Source of the DNA: WLMZ01 sp043753895
GTDB lineage: Bacteria; Actinomycetota; Acidimicrobiia; Acidimicrobiales; Ilumatobacteraceae
DNA length: 64,000 nucleotides
NCBI GenBank assembly: GCA_043753895.1
Contig: JAYUWK010000037.1
Span: forward strand, 1-64,000
Direction: 5' to 3'
The notes under the pieces are model-generated. The model worked only from the letters and a program-made list of their open reading frames with translations, did not search any database and had not been told where the DNA came from. Of this stretch, positions 1 through 7,835 are shown piece after piece. The first letter of the stretch is position 1, and each line of letters starts with the position of its first letter. Made by a program: the position numbers and the translations under genes.

Positions 1-443
1 CAAGCCGTCATCAGCGTTACGGCGCGAGTCGCAAGTCCTCGTCCTCTCGCGCCTGCCGCCAGCCAGTATCCGAACTGGGCTACGTCTGTGCTCGACCAGT
101 GGTCGACGCCACACATGCCGACCGGCTCACCCAAGGCTGCATCAACGATCGCAAAGGCGGCGCCTGTCGGATCACCCTCGACCTCGAATGTACGCCAGCT
201 CTGCCCAATGCGTTCGATGACCGTGATTGCGTCAACCACCGAGGTTGGCGCCGGGCCGTTGTAGCGCTCGATCGCCGGGTCCCTCGACGCTTCAGCCATG
301 AAGATCGCATCGGAGGAACTCCAGGGTCGCAGTACGACCACATCGTCGGACAATATGACTGGTGATCCCTCACCGCCGGGCCCCGTCCCGTCGGCCCGTC
401 TGCCGACTACGATCCCACGATCTGGATTCTCCGACTCACCCAT
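1..443 (-). CDS. GNAT family N-acetyltransferase (RimJ/RimL type), C-terminus cut by the window edge
   Basis: Translating the minus strand from an ATG at 443 gives 147 residues that run off the left edge without a stop. The order of features fits the acetyl-CoA-dependent GNAT fold: a first strand with VVVLRPW (residues 35-41), a middle part with GEPVGMCGVD (105-114), and the acetyl-CoA pyrophosphate-binding signature GARGRGLATRA (131-141). These enzymes transfer acetyl groups to small molecules or protein N-termini; the substrate cannot be read from the sequence. The first 30 residues are Gly/Pro-rich, so the true start may lie further in, for example the TTG before SDDVVVL. It is the leftmost visible gene of the tRNA-Gly island. 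Confidence 0.75.
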   Translation of the reverse strand, partial: MGESENPDRGIVVGRRADGTGPGGEGSPVILSDDVVVLRPWSSSDAIFMAEASRDPAIERYNGPAPTSVVDAITVIERIGQSWRTFEVEGDPTGAAFAIVDAALGEPVGMCGVDHWSSTDVAQFGYWLAAGARGRGLATRAVTLMTA

Positions 444-920
444 TCAGCTGACGCTACGACCTCAAGGACGTACGACGGTCACTGCGGTGCCGGTACGGGA
501 CGCAAAACAACGGCGCGGAACGACGGTCCCCCTCGGGCAGTCGAGGCGCACCGATCGGCGCGTCTGGCGCGTCGCGTAACCGCTGTTATACGGGTGCTCC
601 GCGACAGGGCTGCCCAGCGAACGAGGCGCCGTGGCTAGGTCAGCGGTTTGTCGAGGTTGCGTTGCGCCGCCAAGCGGACTCGGCTGAATTCCGAATGGGC
701 CGCCGGGGCGGATGTCGGTCGCAGGCGTACTGCCTAAGAAGATCCTATCGAATCAGCTCTTGCCCAGTGAAGAACTCCATGGAGCAAGTCTCGGCATGAC
801 GGTCGCCTGTCACCCGGTGCCTCGCTGGACGAGACGCCAGGCACCCCAGTCCCCGGGTCGGCTAACGCGGCAGCATGGGGGTGCGCCACAGACCGTACGG
901 CGTCGATGCCGTCCGACAGT
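444..920. other. Gene-free stretch between GNAT and GIY-YIG genes
   Basis: No reading frame here looks like a protein; the short frames have random composition. It holds one copy of the island's recurrent motif (505-526) and an 8-bp perfect inverted repeat (578-585 and 641-648). Confidence 0.6.
505..648 (+). repeat. Copy B of the island intergenic motif plus palindrome
   Basis: Positions 505-526 contain CAACGGCGCGGAACGACGG, a version of the motif found at 4261, 5872 and 7492 that lacks about four bases. Downstream lies GTTATAC (585-591), and AACCGCTG (578-585) is perfectly complementary to CAGCGGTT (641-648). On the minus strand this copy also shares a GACCTAGCCA box and a CGTATAAC box with the copy at 5872-5975. 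It is not coding. Resemblance to integron attC sites is an inference. Confidence 0.4.
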
Positions 921-1787
921 TCAGTTCTTGTTGTGGCCCAGCGATCGAGCGTGAAGGACGTCCTTCCAGTACGACTCACGCTCCAAGACGTGACCGTCGT
1001 CGGCACGCATCGACCAGAACTCGAGCAAAGCGAATTTCATATTGGCGCGGAAATAGTCCGCACCCTTCTCGGCCAGGAGTTCCATGAGACCAACGTTGTT
1101 CCCGTGAAGGGTTCCCGCGTACGTGCTCCAGCGCTGCCAGATGCCAGTGTCACCGTACGCCGACCCGACGTACCGGGCACCGGTCGTCTGGTCGTGGATG
1201 ACGTAGACACCCTTCATGTGCTCAAGAGCAATCCGCCAGTCAGGTCGCTGCTGGCTCACGATGACCGTGAGATCGGCGAGCGTGTGATTGATGCGGTCGT
1301 GGCCCGGGAAAGGGTCACCGACGAATACCTTCTCGAGGATCGACGACACGGTCATCTGATCAAGGCACGACTCCATGTTTCTGCGCCTCTGCCGACCAGC
1401 CAGCGGCAATCTGACGTAGAGACGGCGGACGAACGGCCCCATCAGATCGTCGCGATGCACGACGTCGTACGAACGGGCGTGGGGCTGTGGACGCCTTCCG
1501 ATGACCTCCCAGATCCCCCCGAACAGCCACAGCGTCGCGTCATGACGATCTTGTGCGAGGGAGAAGATGAACTGCCGGTTGAAATCGTTCTTGCCAGCCC
1601 GCCACGAATTCCACCCCTGCCACCCCACCGGGTCGTTGGCCAGGACGTCGATTGGGTGTTCGTCGCCGTTGAAGACTGCGCAATGCAGCTTGCACGTCGT
1701 CGGGTCGAAGTCCACGGGAAGAACCGCTTCGAGAGCAATCTGCTGCATGACCTCATCGTACGTAGTGGGTCGGCGCCTTCGAAGCAC
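921..1787 (-). CDS. GIY-YIG nuclease family protein
   Basis: A 288-residue protein whose C-terminal third is a GIY-YIG nuclease domain. It shows GVYVI (193-197) and YVG (206-208) as the two tyrosine motifs, an Arg in the following helix (R219) and the catalytic Glu in ESYWK (E271), followed by a typical RSLGHNKN end. All catalytic positions I can recognise are present. The first 190 residues are not a family I recognise; they may bind DNA or set specificity. Members act in restriction, homing or repair, and the role here is unknown. The listed start is GTG at 1787; an ATG 14 codons in is possible. It lies in the island between two acetyltransferase genes on the same strand. Confidence 0.85.
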   Translation of the reverse strand: MLRRRRPTTYDEVMQQIALEAVLPVDFDPTTCKLHCAVFNGDEHPIDVLANDPVGWQGWNSWRAGKNDFNRQFIFSLAQDRHDATLWLFGGIWEVIGRRPQPHARSYDVVHRDDLMGPFVRRLYVRLPLAGRQRRRNMESCLDQMTVSSILEKVFVGDPFPGHDRINHTLADLTVIVSQQRPDWRIALEHMKGVYVIHDQTTGARYVGSAYGDTGIWQRWSTYAGTLHGNNVGLMELLAEKGADYFRANMKFALLEFWSMRADDGHVLERESYWKDVLHARSLGHNKN

Positions 1788-1911
1788 TCGTCAGCGCAGC
1801 AATCGCCGCGAATGAGGACTGCGCTCGCGCGCTACCCGTCCGGCCTCGCGCATCACCTGATTCGTACGTGCCCCTTGCCGCTGTTCTGGGACAGCCGCTC
1901 GCGCCCGCGGA

Positions 1912-2370
1912 TCAGTCCAACGACGGCGCTGATCGCCGCAGGACATGCGTGACGTCGGCGTCATCGACCGGCTCGAAACCCATCGCCTCCCAGAAGCGCG
2001 GCGCAGCCGCCGACGCTTGAGCATTGCAGGTGATCAAGGACACATCTCGTGGCCATGACTCCAGCAGCGCTGAGGTGATTGCCGCAGCCACGCCTCGACG
2101 TCGCCACGCCGGATGAACGTAGAACCGACGCACCCGTAGGGCACCCGGAACGGTCGGGCAGATCGTCAGTCCGCCTACGCCGACAACGCCGTCATCGGTC
2201 ACGGCCACAAGAAGCTGTTCGCCACTCCGGTCGTACCGCTCCTTGCCACTCTCCCACCGATCGATGACCGCCCGAACGACCCCGATGCCTTCGGCGTCGG
2301 CTTGCTCGGCCAGCGAAGTGAGTGCTTCCGGAACGAACTCTGCCGCGCTTCGAATCAGGACGCCGCTCAC
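1912..2370 (-). CDS. GNAT family N-acetyltransferase
   Basis: A 152-residue single-domain acetyltransferase of normal length for the GNAT family. The central strand and acetyl-CoA loop are clear: RVRRFYVHPAWRRRGVA (about 79-95) carries the R-x-x-G-x-A signature, and a late FWEAMGF segment (about 131) is the usual C-terminal strand-helix turn. The N-terminus, which binds the acceptor in this family, is not diagnostic. It lies 124 bases upstream of the GIY-YIG gene on the same strand and may be cotranscribed with it. Island genes of this kind often modify antibiotics or toxins, but nothing in the sequence proves that here. Confidence 0.85.
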   Translation of the reverse strand: MSGVLIRSAAEFVPEALTSLAEQADAEGIGVVRAVIDRWESGKERYDRSGEQLLVAVTDDGVVGVGGLTICPTVPGALRVRRFYVHPAWRRRGVAAAITSALLESWPRDVSLITCNAQASAAAPRFWEAMGFEPVDDADVTHVLRRSAPSLD

Positions 2371-2790
2371 CGGATCAGACTATGCCCGATCGTGGCCCGG
2401 TCCAGGTCCCACGCTCTGCGACGGACCCGGATAACCGGAGCATCGGTATGGGACGGTCGGCGCACGCTTGATTCCCGCGCCAGATCTACAGTTCGAGGTG
2501 GCTCAGTCGATCGCGCCGAACGCGCTCGGCTCGGTCTGCGGACGCGCCACGAACGCAGTTACCAGAACCTCGTCATCCGGCAACGCACCCGTCCTCGACC
2601 CGCTTCAGTTCGGCACGATCGCAATCGGCAGCCCGCTGGTGATCGCTTACACGTCCATCGGGCTGCGGGTCGGTGATACGATCTCGGCGTGTTCCTCCTT
2701 CTTGGCTGAGTGTTGACGATCTCGCATCGTCGTTGTGGCCGTTGCGCCACGACGTATCCGTGATTCGTCCATCCACTTTGGAGAGAGCTC
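2371..2790. other. Gene-free stretch upstream of the MFS gene
   Basis: I see no convincing gene. The one plus-strand frame without stops (2468-2716) has no recognisable motif or ribosome binding site. A weak match to the island motif sits at 2549-2572. The divergent promoters of the GNAT and MFS genes must lie here, but no clear -35/-10 pair stands out. Confidence 0.5.
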
Positions 2791-4077
2791 ATGTTCAACC
2801 CCCGTCCATTCGGCGCGCCCTGGCGCGCTGCTCATGCTGACACTGCGCGTTCGCCGTTCGTCCGGATGTGGCTCTCGGTCGTCGCCGCCAACTTCGCCGA
2901 CGGAGTACTGCGCGTCCTGCTTCCCTTGTTTGCAGTCGCTTCGGGCGCGACCGCTGTGCAGGTATCGGTCGTCGTCGCGGCTTCGAGCCTGCCGTGGCTG
3001 CTCGGGACAATGCCAGCGGGAGTCGTCGCTGACCGCTTCAATCGCGCCAGAACGATCCGCGTCGCATCACTGTGTCGAGTACTGATTGCGCTGGCGTTGT
3101 TCGGTGCGACACGCAGCGACACGTCGAGCGTTGCCGTGCTGGCTGTGTTGGCGTTGTTGTTCGGCGGGGCCGAGGTGATCACCGATGTCGCAAGCCAGAC
3201 CGAGGTCGCATCGATCGTCGCCCCTGATCGTCTCGAGCGCGCCTATGGCCGGATGACGAGCGGCCAACTCGCCGCCGAACTCTTGATCGGCCCAGCGTTC
3301 GCCGGTGCCGTGTTCCAATGGAACCCGTCCGTCGCCGTCGCTGCCACGACCATCTCCTTTGCGGTCGCTGGACTCGCTATCGGATCGAACCAGGGAACCA
3401 CACCAAGCCCAACCTCGACGTCGAGGTGGTGGCGCGACGCCTCTGCAGGGCTGCGTGTGTTGGCGACTCATCAGTGGATGCGACGCTCTGCGATCACAGC
3501 CGGCGTGCTCAACTTCACAAGCGCAGGAAGCGCGGCGATTCTGGTCACGTACGCACTCAGCAGTGACGGACTCGACTTATCAGAACGCGACTTCGGGTTG
3601 CTGCTCACAGCGACAGGCATCGGCGGAGTCGTCGGCGCGCTCGCCGCACCACGAATCCACGCCCGCCTCGGCGACGGTCGATCACTCCTCGTTGGTGTCT
3701 CAGGCTTCGTCCTGGCCAACATCGCTCCTGGGCTCGTCCGTCATCCAGCGATACTCGCGTTCGCATCGGCAACCGGGTTCGCGGTCGGGATGATCTACTC
3801 GACCAAGGTCGTCTCGCTACGGCAACGACTCCTGAACGACGAGATCCGCGGTCGAGTCAACGCCGCATCCCAACTCGTCGGAACCAGCTCAGCACCCCTC
3901 GGCGCCATCGCCGCCGGACTGCTTGCTACGGGCATCGGATTCCGTCCGACGTTCTTGGCACTCGGCGTCGTCGCAAGCCTTGGCGTCCTGGCATCTCACC
4001 CCTGGACCAACATCCCCATGCCGCAACCCCAGGCGCCGCAACGACAAAACACCGGCCCAGCACCTGACAACGGATGA
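2791..4077 (+). CDS. MFS transporter, likely drug or metabolite exporter
   Basis: A 428-residue membrane protein with about 12 hydrophobic segments and an early MFS loop containing PAGVVADRFNRARTIR (about 77-92), which matches the conserved G-x-x-x-D-R/K-x-G-R/K-style motif between helices 2 and 3. It most resembles the MFS_3/enterobactin-exporter-like group: proton-driven exporters of drugs, siderophores or other small molecules in the cytoplasmic membrane. The start is supported by a GGAGAG ribosome binding site 6 bases before ATG. The tail after the last helix is short and Pro/Gln-rich. It is the only transporter in the island. Substrate unknown. Confidence 0.88.
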   Translation: MFNPRPFGAPWRAAHADTARSPFVRMWLSVVAANFADGVLRVLLPLFAVASGATAVQVSVVVAASSLPWLLGTMPAGVVADRFNRARTIRVASLCRVLIALALFGATRSDTSSVAVLAVLALLFGGAEVITDVASQTEVASIVAPDRLERAYGRMTSGQLAAELLIGPAFAGAVFQWNPSVAVAATTISFAVAGLAIGSNQGTTPSPTSTSRWWRDASAGLRVLATHQWMRRSAITAGVLNFTSAGSAAILVTYALSSDGLDLSERDFGLLLTATGIGGVVGALAAPRIHARLGDGRSLLVGVSGFVLANIAPGLVRHPAILAFASATGFAVGMIYSTKVVSLRQRLLNDEIRGRVNAASQLVGTSSAPLGAIAAGLLATGIGFRPTFLALGVVASLGVLASHPWTNIPMPQPQAPQRQNTGPAPDNG

Positions 4078-4452
4078 CCGTCGTTCAAGGCGCTCCAGAA
4101 TGTTCACGCACGAACGAGTTCAACGCTGCGCCAGAACGGCACATCGGATCGCCTTGGCGATCAACGACCGTCCCTCCCCGTCCATGATTGCTTGGTCGAG
4201 CAGTCCGGTCGGCCGCTCACTTCCGGCGGAGTCGTGCGACCCGCCAGGCTCTCAAACCACACATAACGCGCGGCGCAGAACGACGGCCGCCGCCCTGCCG
4301 GGTGCGAGCGCCGAACGGCGCATCCGCGCCGGCTTGGGCATCCGTGGATCTGCAGTTGGAAGGTCCATGTCGGGCAGCCGGGGCATGCGTCTTGCGTCGT
4401 TGTGTTGGGTCTGCTGGAGTGTCGGTAACGAGTTGCTGTCGGATGGGACTGT
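4078..4452. other. Gene-free stretch between MFS gene and sigma fusion
   Basis: No gene is supported. The stretch holds the best copy of the island motif (4261-4286) and a weaker one at 4121-4140 (CAACGCTGCGCCAGAACGGC). The only frame crossing it is the upstream extension of the sigma gene in other phases. Confidence 0.6.
4261..4410 (+). repeat. Copy A of the island motif, attC-like candidate
   Basis: Positions 4261-4286 begin with ACATAAC and continue to GCAGAACGACGG. About 150 bases on, GTTGGGT (4404-4410) fits the integron core consensus GTTRRRY and pairs with ACATAAC at six of seven positions if one G-T pair is allowed. An inner box CGTCTTGCGTC pairs roughly with the GCGCAGAACG part. The sigma-fusion ATG follows 43 bases later. 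Seen: motif and imperfect inverted repeat. Inferred: recombination-site function. Confidence 0.4.
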
Positions 4453-5835
4453 ATGGGTGTGGAGTCATTCGACTGGGTCGATCTCGTCGTCAAGGCGCGG
4501 GCCGGGGATACGGTCGCCGTTCGGGACCTGCTCCAGCGCTTTGAGCCATTGCTCCGATCAACTGCATCGCGGTTGATCGATCCTGATGGCGTCGACGACG
4601 TCGTCCAATCGAGCTTCGCTGTGGCATTGGAACAGCTGCCGCTCTTGCGGACGTCGGCTGCGTTTCCTGCGTGGCTCCGACTGATCGTCCGCAAGCAGGC
4701 AAGCTTGCAACGGCGTTGGAGTTCGCGCGATCCGCTCGGGCCATCTGAGCCGTTTGCGTCAGACGCGTCGGATCCAGCATCTGTCGCGCAAGAGCGCGCC
4801 CTCGCGGATGATGTACGCCTCGCACTGACCGCGGTTCGCGATGACGATCGACGATTGCTCGAGCTGCGCTACCTCGCCGGCTGGTCCAACGCCGACCTCG
4901 CCCGACTGCTACGGGTGAGCGATGGCGCCCTCCGCAAGCGCCTTCACGCGGCGCGACGACGACTCCGCCCCCTGCTCGAACACCTCAACCCGGAGACCAC
5001 GATGACCGACTACACCCGATACCTCAACCAGATCCACAACGCCTCTGTCGACGTCCCGGTGGCGCCGACCTTGGACCGACCCGGTCGCGAACCGACCGTG
5101 ACGGGCCTGAAGGTGATCGACACGATGGCCCCAGTGCGGCGCGGCGGCACCGTCGAGATGGTCGGACCGGCCGGCACGGGTCAACTGGTTGTCGCTGTGG
5201 AGCTCCTCTACCGACTGGGGCGAACCACCAACGACGTCATCTGTGTTGCGGTCGGCGCAGAGCAGTCAGAACTCGGAGCCCAGCGAAACTTCGGTCATCT
5301 GCTCACTGAAGCAGGCGTGCCTGGCCCTGCGACCGCGATCCTCACCAAGCGTGCTGCTGAAGCGCCCCAGGCGCTCACGATGGGAGCGCGGCTGGCCTCA
5401 GGCCTCGCGCACGAGGGTGCTGAAGTCGTACTGATAGTGGACGAAGCGACCGTCCAAGCCGTCGCCACCTCCGCGCTCATCGACGCTGCTGGACTCGCTA
5501 CCGACGGCGCGGTGACGGTGATCGCCGTCCGTGCTCTCGGCGAGACGACTCAGTGGCCTACGAACCTCGGGTTCGACACCACGCTGGTCTTCTCGGTCGA
5601 GCAGCTTGCGCTTCGGATCTTCCCGGCAATTGATCCAGTCCGATCGAATTCAAGCCTCGGCATCTCCGACCTTGGCGATCAAGCCCGGCGACGGTTGATC
5701 CAGGCAACATCGTTCCACGACTGGTTCAACCAGCATTTCTTCATTGCCCGGGAGTACACGGGCGCTGCCGGAGAGTGGACAGAGCCCAGCATCGCCCAAG
5801 ATGAACTCGCGAGCCTGTTGCAGCAGCACTGCTGA
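4453..5835 (+). CDS. ECF-type sigma factor fused to a degenerate F1-ATPase-like (ATP-synthase alpha/beta) domain
   Basis: One uninterrupted 460-residue frame holds two unrelated parts. Residues 12-85 look like sigma region 2 (DDVVQSSFAVALEQL at 48-62) and 125-175 like region 4, with helix-turn-helix SNADLARLLRVSDGALRKRL (145-164). From about 205 the protein follows the nucleotide-binding domain of F1 alpha/beta subunits: TGLKVIDTMAPVRRGG (217-232), a P-loop position reading GPAGTGQL (238-245), VAVGAEQ (265-271), a Walker-B-like VVLIVDE (325-331) and IFPAIDPVRSNSS (389-401), which matches the F1 beta IYPAVDPLDSTSR strand. The P-loop Lys is Gln, so ATP hydrolysis is unlikely. Inference: the C-terminal domain senses or docks onto something (a nucleotide, or ATPase subunits) and controls the sigma part. 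No anti-sigma gene lies next to it. An internal ATG at 5002 with its own GGAG could make the ATPase-like part alone. Confidence 0.8.
   Translation: MGVESFDWVDLVVKARAGDTVAVRDLLQRFEPLLRSTASRLIDPDGVDDVVQSSFAVALEQLPLLRTSAAFPAWLRLIVRKQASLQRRWSSRDPLGPSEPFASDASDPASVAQERALADDVRLALTAVRDDDRRLLELRYLAGWSNADLARLLRVSDGALRKRLHAARRRLRPLLEHLNPETTMTDYTRYLNQIHNASVDVPVAPTLDRPGREPTVTGLKVIDTMAPVRRGGTVEMVGPAGTGQLVVAVELLYRLGRTTNDVICVAVGAEQSELGAQRNFGHLLTEAGVPGPATAILTKRAAEAPQALTMGARLASGLAHEGAEVVLIVDEATVQAVATSALIDAAGLATDGAVTVIAVRALGETTQWPTNLGFDTTLVFSVEQLALRIFPAIDPVRSNSSLGISDLGDQARRRLIQATSFHDWFNQHFFIAREYTGAAGEWTEPSIAQDELASLLQQHC
4992..5004 (+). promoter_or_regulatory. Possible internal ribosome binding site and start inside the sigma fusion
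   Basis: GGAG at 4992-4995 lies six bases before an in-frame ATG at 5002 (Met184 of the fusion), just after the sigma region 4 end and before the F1-like domain. Translation from here would yield a separate 277-residue F1-like protein. The spacing is good, but such sites also occur by chance in GC-rich genes. Confidence 0.3.
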
Positions 5836-5871
5836 ACGCGACCGACGCACTCGCCGCGCACTCGGAGGCGC

Positions 5872-5975
5872 ACAGAACACGCGCCGCAGAATGACCTAGC
5901 CATCGCGTCACCGAAACCGCCATATCGGCGCATCGGCGCCCGCCGTATAACCGGCGGTAGGAGACAGCTGGTTTC
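5872..5975 (+). repeat. Copy D of the island motif
   Basis: Positions 5872-5895 read ACAGAACACGCGCCGCAG followed by AATGAC, matching 20 of 26 positions of the copy at 4261. It goes on with GACCTAGCCA (5892-5901) and GTATAACCGGCGGTAGG (5944-5960). The last box shares TAACCGGCGGTAGG with the minus strand of the copy near 7571. It fills the gap between the sigma fusion and the AraC gene. No clear right-hand core site was found. Confidence 0.4.
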
Positions 5976-5997
5976 GGGCAGACGCTACGGTGCCGCC

Positions 5998-6708
5998 GTG
6001 GGATTGTTGTTCGATACGCGGACGTCCGAATCGTCGTGGATCTCGACGGTGTGGACGTGTACAAGTGAGGACGTCACCACGATGACTGCCGTGGCAAGCG
6101 AGACGTGGGGGCTCGTCTTCTGGCAGGAAGAAGGAACGCCACAAGCAGCCGTCGTCGGGCCCGAGAGCCGCACGTGCGTCGCGCGCGTCCCGCCGGAGGC
6201 GAGCTTCGTCGGCATCCAGTTCGCCGTGGGCACGTCGCTGCGGATCGCCGACACGACCTCGCTCGTCGACGGCGGGATCCCGCTGCCCGACGCGAGATCC
6301 CGCAGCTTTTGGCTCGACGGGCGGCGCTGGCAGACCCCGGATGCCGACGACGCCGAACTACTCGCGGATCACCTCGTTCGGCACGGTGTGCTCGCCCGCG
6401 ACCCGGTCGTGATCGAGGCACTGCGGGGCGAACGATCGGCACTGAGTCAGCGCACGGTGGAGCGCCGGTTCCGGGTAGCAACCGGGTTGACCCGTGGCAC
6501 TGTGGCACAGATCGAGCGTGTGCGGACCGCGGCCGGGATGCTGGCCGCCGGTGCACGTGTGGCCGACGTTGTCGACAAGCTCGGCTACTACGACGAGCCC
6601 CACCTCGCACGCATGCTGCGCCGCTACGTCGGACGATCGGCTCGGCAGCTCCGCGCTGGCGCCGGTGGTGCGATCGCGCTCGATCCCGCTCAGTACACGA
6701 CGTCGTAG
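5998..6708 (+). CDS. AraC family transcriptional regulator
   Basis: A 236-residue protein with an N-terminal cupin-like sensing part (residues 1-130, resembling the DUF6597 type that precedes AraC helices) and a C-terminal double helix-turn-helix. In the latter, LTRGTVAQIERVRTAAGML (about 163-181) and ADVVDKLGYYDEPHLARML (about 187-205) fit the two recognition-helix regions, including the typical G-Y-x-D-x-x-x-L core. It starts with GTG at 5998. Its 3' end overlaps that of the convergent DHFR-like gene by 19 bases. AraC-DUF6597 regulators often sit beside such reductase genes, so it may control this neighbour. Confidence 0.85.
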   Translation: MGLLFDTRTSESSWISTVWTCTSEDVTTMTAVASETWGLVFWQEEGTPQAAVVGPESRTCVARVPPEASFVGIQFAVGTSLRIADTTSLVDGGIPLPDARSRSFWLDGRRWQTPDADDAELLADHLVRHGVLARDPVVIEALRGERSALSQRTVERRFRVATGLTRGTVAQIERVRTAAGMLAAGARVADVVDKLGYYDEPHLARMLRRYVGRSARQLRAGAGGAIALDPAQYTTS

Positions 6709-7265
6709 AGGAGCTTGGTCACACCGTTCGAGTAGCTCGCGGACTCCCGGAGCCGTAGCTGACGCTTGTCTCGGTCGTCGCGGCTGAACAGGCTCTTGCC
6801 CGCTCCCAGAAGCACCGGGAACACCAACAGGTTGTACCGATCGATCAGATCAGCGTCGGAGAGGCGGCGGGCGAGCTCCGCGCTGCCGTGGATGAAGATG
6901 GCGCCGCCGTCGCTCTGCTTCACGCTGGCGACGTCGTCGCTGGATTGCAGGATCGTGGTCGGACCCCAGCCGTCGAACAGGTCGGCATCGGTGAGGGTCG
7001 TCGACACGACGTACTTCGGGAGATCCTTGTACGCCGCGTGGTCCTCGGAGTCGCGCCAGACCGGCGCGAAGACCTCGTAGCTGCGCCGCCCGAACATGAG
7101 CGCCGTCGTGTCGTCGAGTTCCTCGCCCTTGAGTGCGAACGCCTCCGGGACGAACTCGGTGTCCGTGACCCAGCCGCCGCTGCGATGGCCCTCGGCCGTG
7201 CCGCCGGGCGAGTCCACGACCCCGTCGAGGGACATGAAGCCTGTGTAGACCAGTTCGCGCGCCAT
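6690..7265 (-). CDS. Dihydrofolate reductase family protein (RibD C-terminal-like)
   Basis: A 191-residue protein of the RibD_C/DHFR-like fold, which binds NADPH and reduces pterin- or pyrimidine-like substrates. Visible landmarks are the opening strand LVYTGFMSLDGVVDSPGG (5-22), LMFGRRSYEVF (56-66) that binds the cofactor phosphate region, IFIHGSAELARRL (about 123-135) and LLVFPVLLGAGKSLF (about 145-159). True folate reduction is not established for this family; many members are called YyaP/YwjB-like. It is convergent with the AraC gene and overlaps it by 19 bases at the 3' ends. Confidence 0.85.
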   Translation of the reverse strand: MARELVYTGFMSLDGVVDSPGGTAEGHRSGGWVTDTEFVPEAFALKGEELDDTTALMFGRRSYEVFAPVWRDSEDHAAYKDLPKYVVSTTLTDADLFDGWGPTTILQSSDDVASVKQSDGGAIFIHGSAELARRLSDADLIDRYNLLVFPVLLGAGKSLFSRDDRDKRQLRLRESASYSNGVTKLLYDVVY

Positions 7266-7835
7266 ACGTACCTTCCTGTGTTTGGTGCCGGAGAAAAGCG
7301 GATGCCCGTCCGTTGTGTGAGGTTAGGTGGCCGCTCCGGACTCGTCTTGGATGAAACCGACAGCGCACTGTTGTGCGCTGCGCCCCGGGATCGATGGTGT
7401 CAGCCGAAGCATTCCGGCGTGGCTGACATCGGGGCACCCGGCATTGGTTCTTTTCGCCGGGGCAGGCGTCCCCGAAGTGCCGGTATGCCGCACCGAACGC
7501 GCAGCGCAGAACGACAGCGGGCTCGCCTCACCTCGGCCGAGCAGAACGGCGCTTCCGTGCGCGCCGCCTACCGCCGGTTACGCAGCGTGCACGAGGAAGT
7601 CCAACACGGTGGTCCACCGCGGTGAGCGTTCATTGCGGCGAAGGATACGTAGGCCGCCAGTGGGCAGTTCCGAGGGCCGCTGACACACGTCCCTTCTGCC
7701 TTCGGTGAATTCGAAATTCGCGCAGATCCGTTTGGGACTGCCACCTTTCCCCATCTCGGCTCCGGATGGCCCGTTCGTTCGAAAGCGGTCGCGCTGGAAT
7801 CACATCCAGCGAGGCGCAACCGGACTGGAGGGGTC
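7266..7835. other. Gene-free stretch between DHFR-like and excisionase-like genes
   Basis: At 570 bases this is the longest gap of the window. The frames here show no family features. It holds copy C of the island motif (7492-7517). Since it ends at the excisionase-like gene, it may also carry recombination or replication sites of the element, but I recognise none. Confidence 0.6.
7492..7583 (+). repeat. Copy C of the island motif
   Basis: ACCGAACGCGCAGCGCAG followed by AACGACAG (7492-7517) matches the copy at 4261 at 22 of 26 positions. GTTACGC at 7577-7583 could be the right-hand core (six of seven positions of GTTRRRY). Between them lies a GC-rich stretch that can fold. The minus-strand box TAACCGGCGGTAGG ending here is identical to the one in the copy at 5872-5975. 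Confidence 0.4.

Noticed and set aside
906..1952. A plus-strand frame of 348 codons opposite the GIY-YIG gene
   Set aside because: The minus strand holds all GIY-YIG catalytic residues; the plus frame shows none of any family.
2468..2716. Plus-strand frame before the MFS gene
   Set aside because: 82 codons without motif, ribosome binding site or homology I recognise; kept as gene-free.
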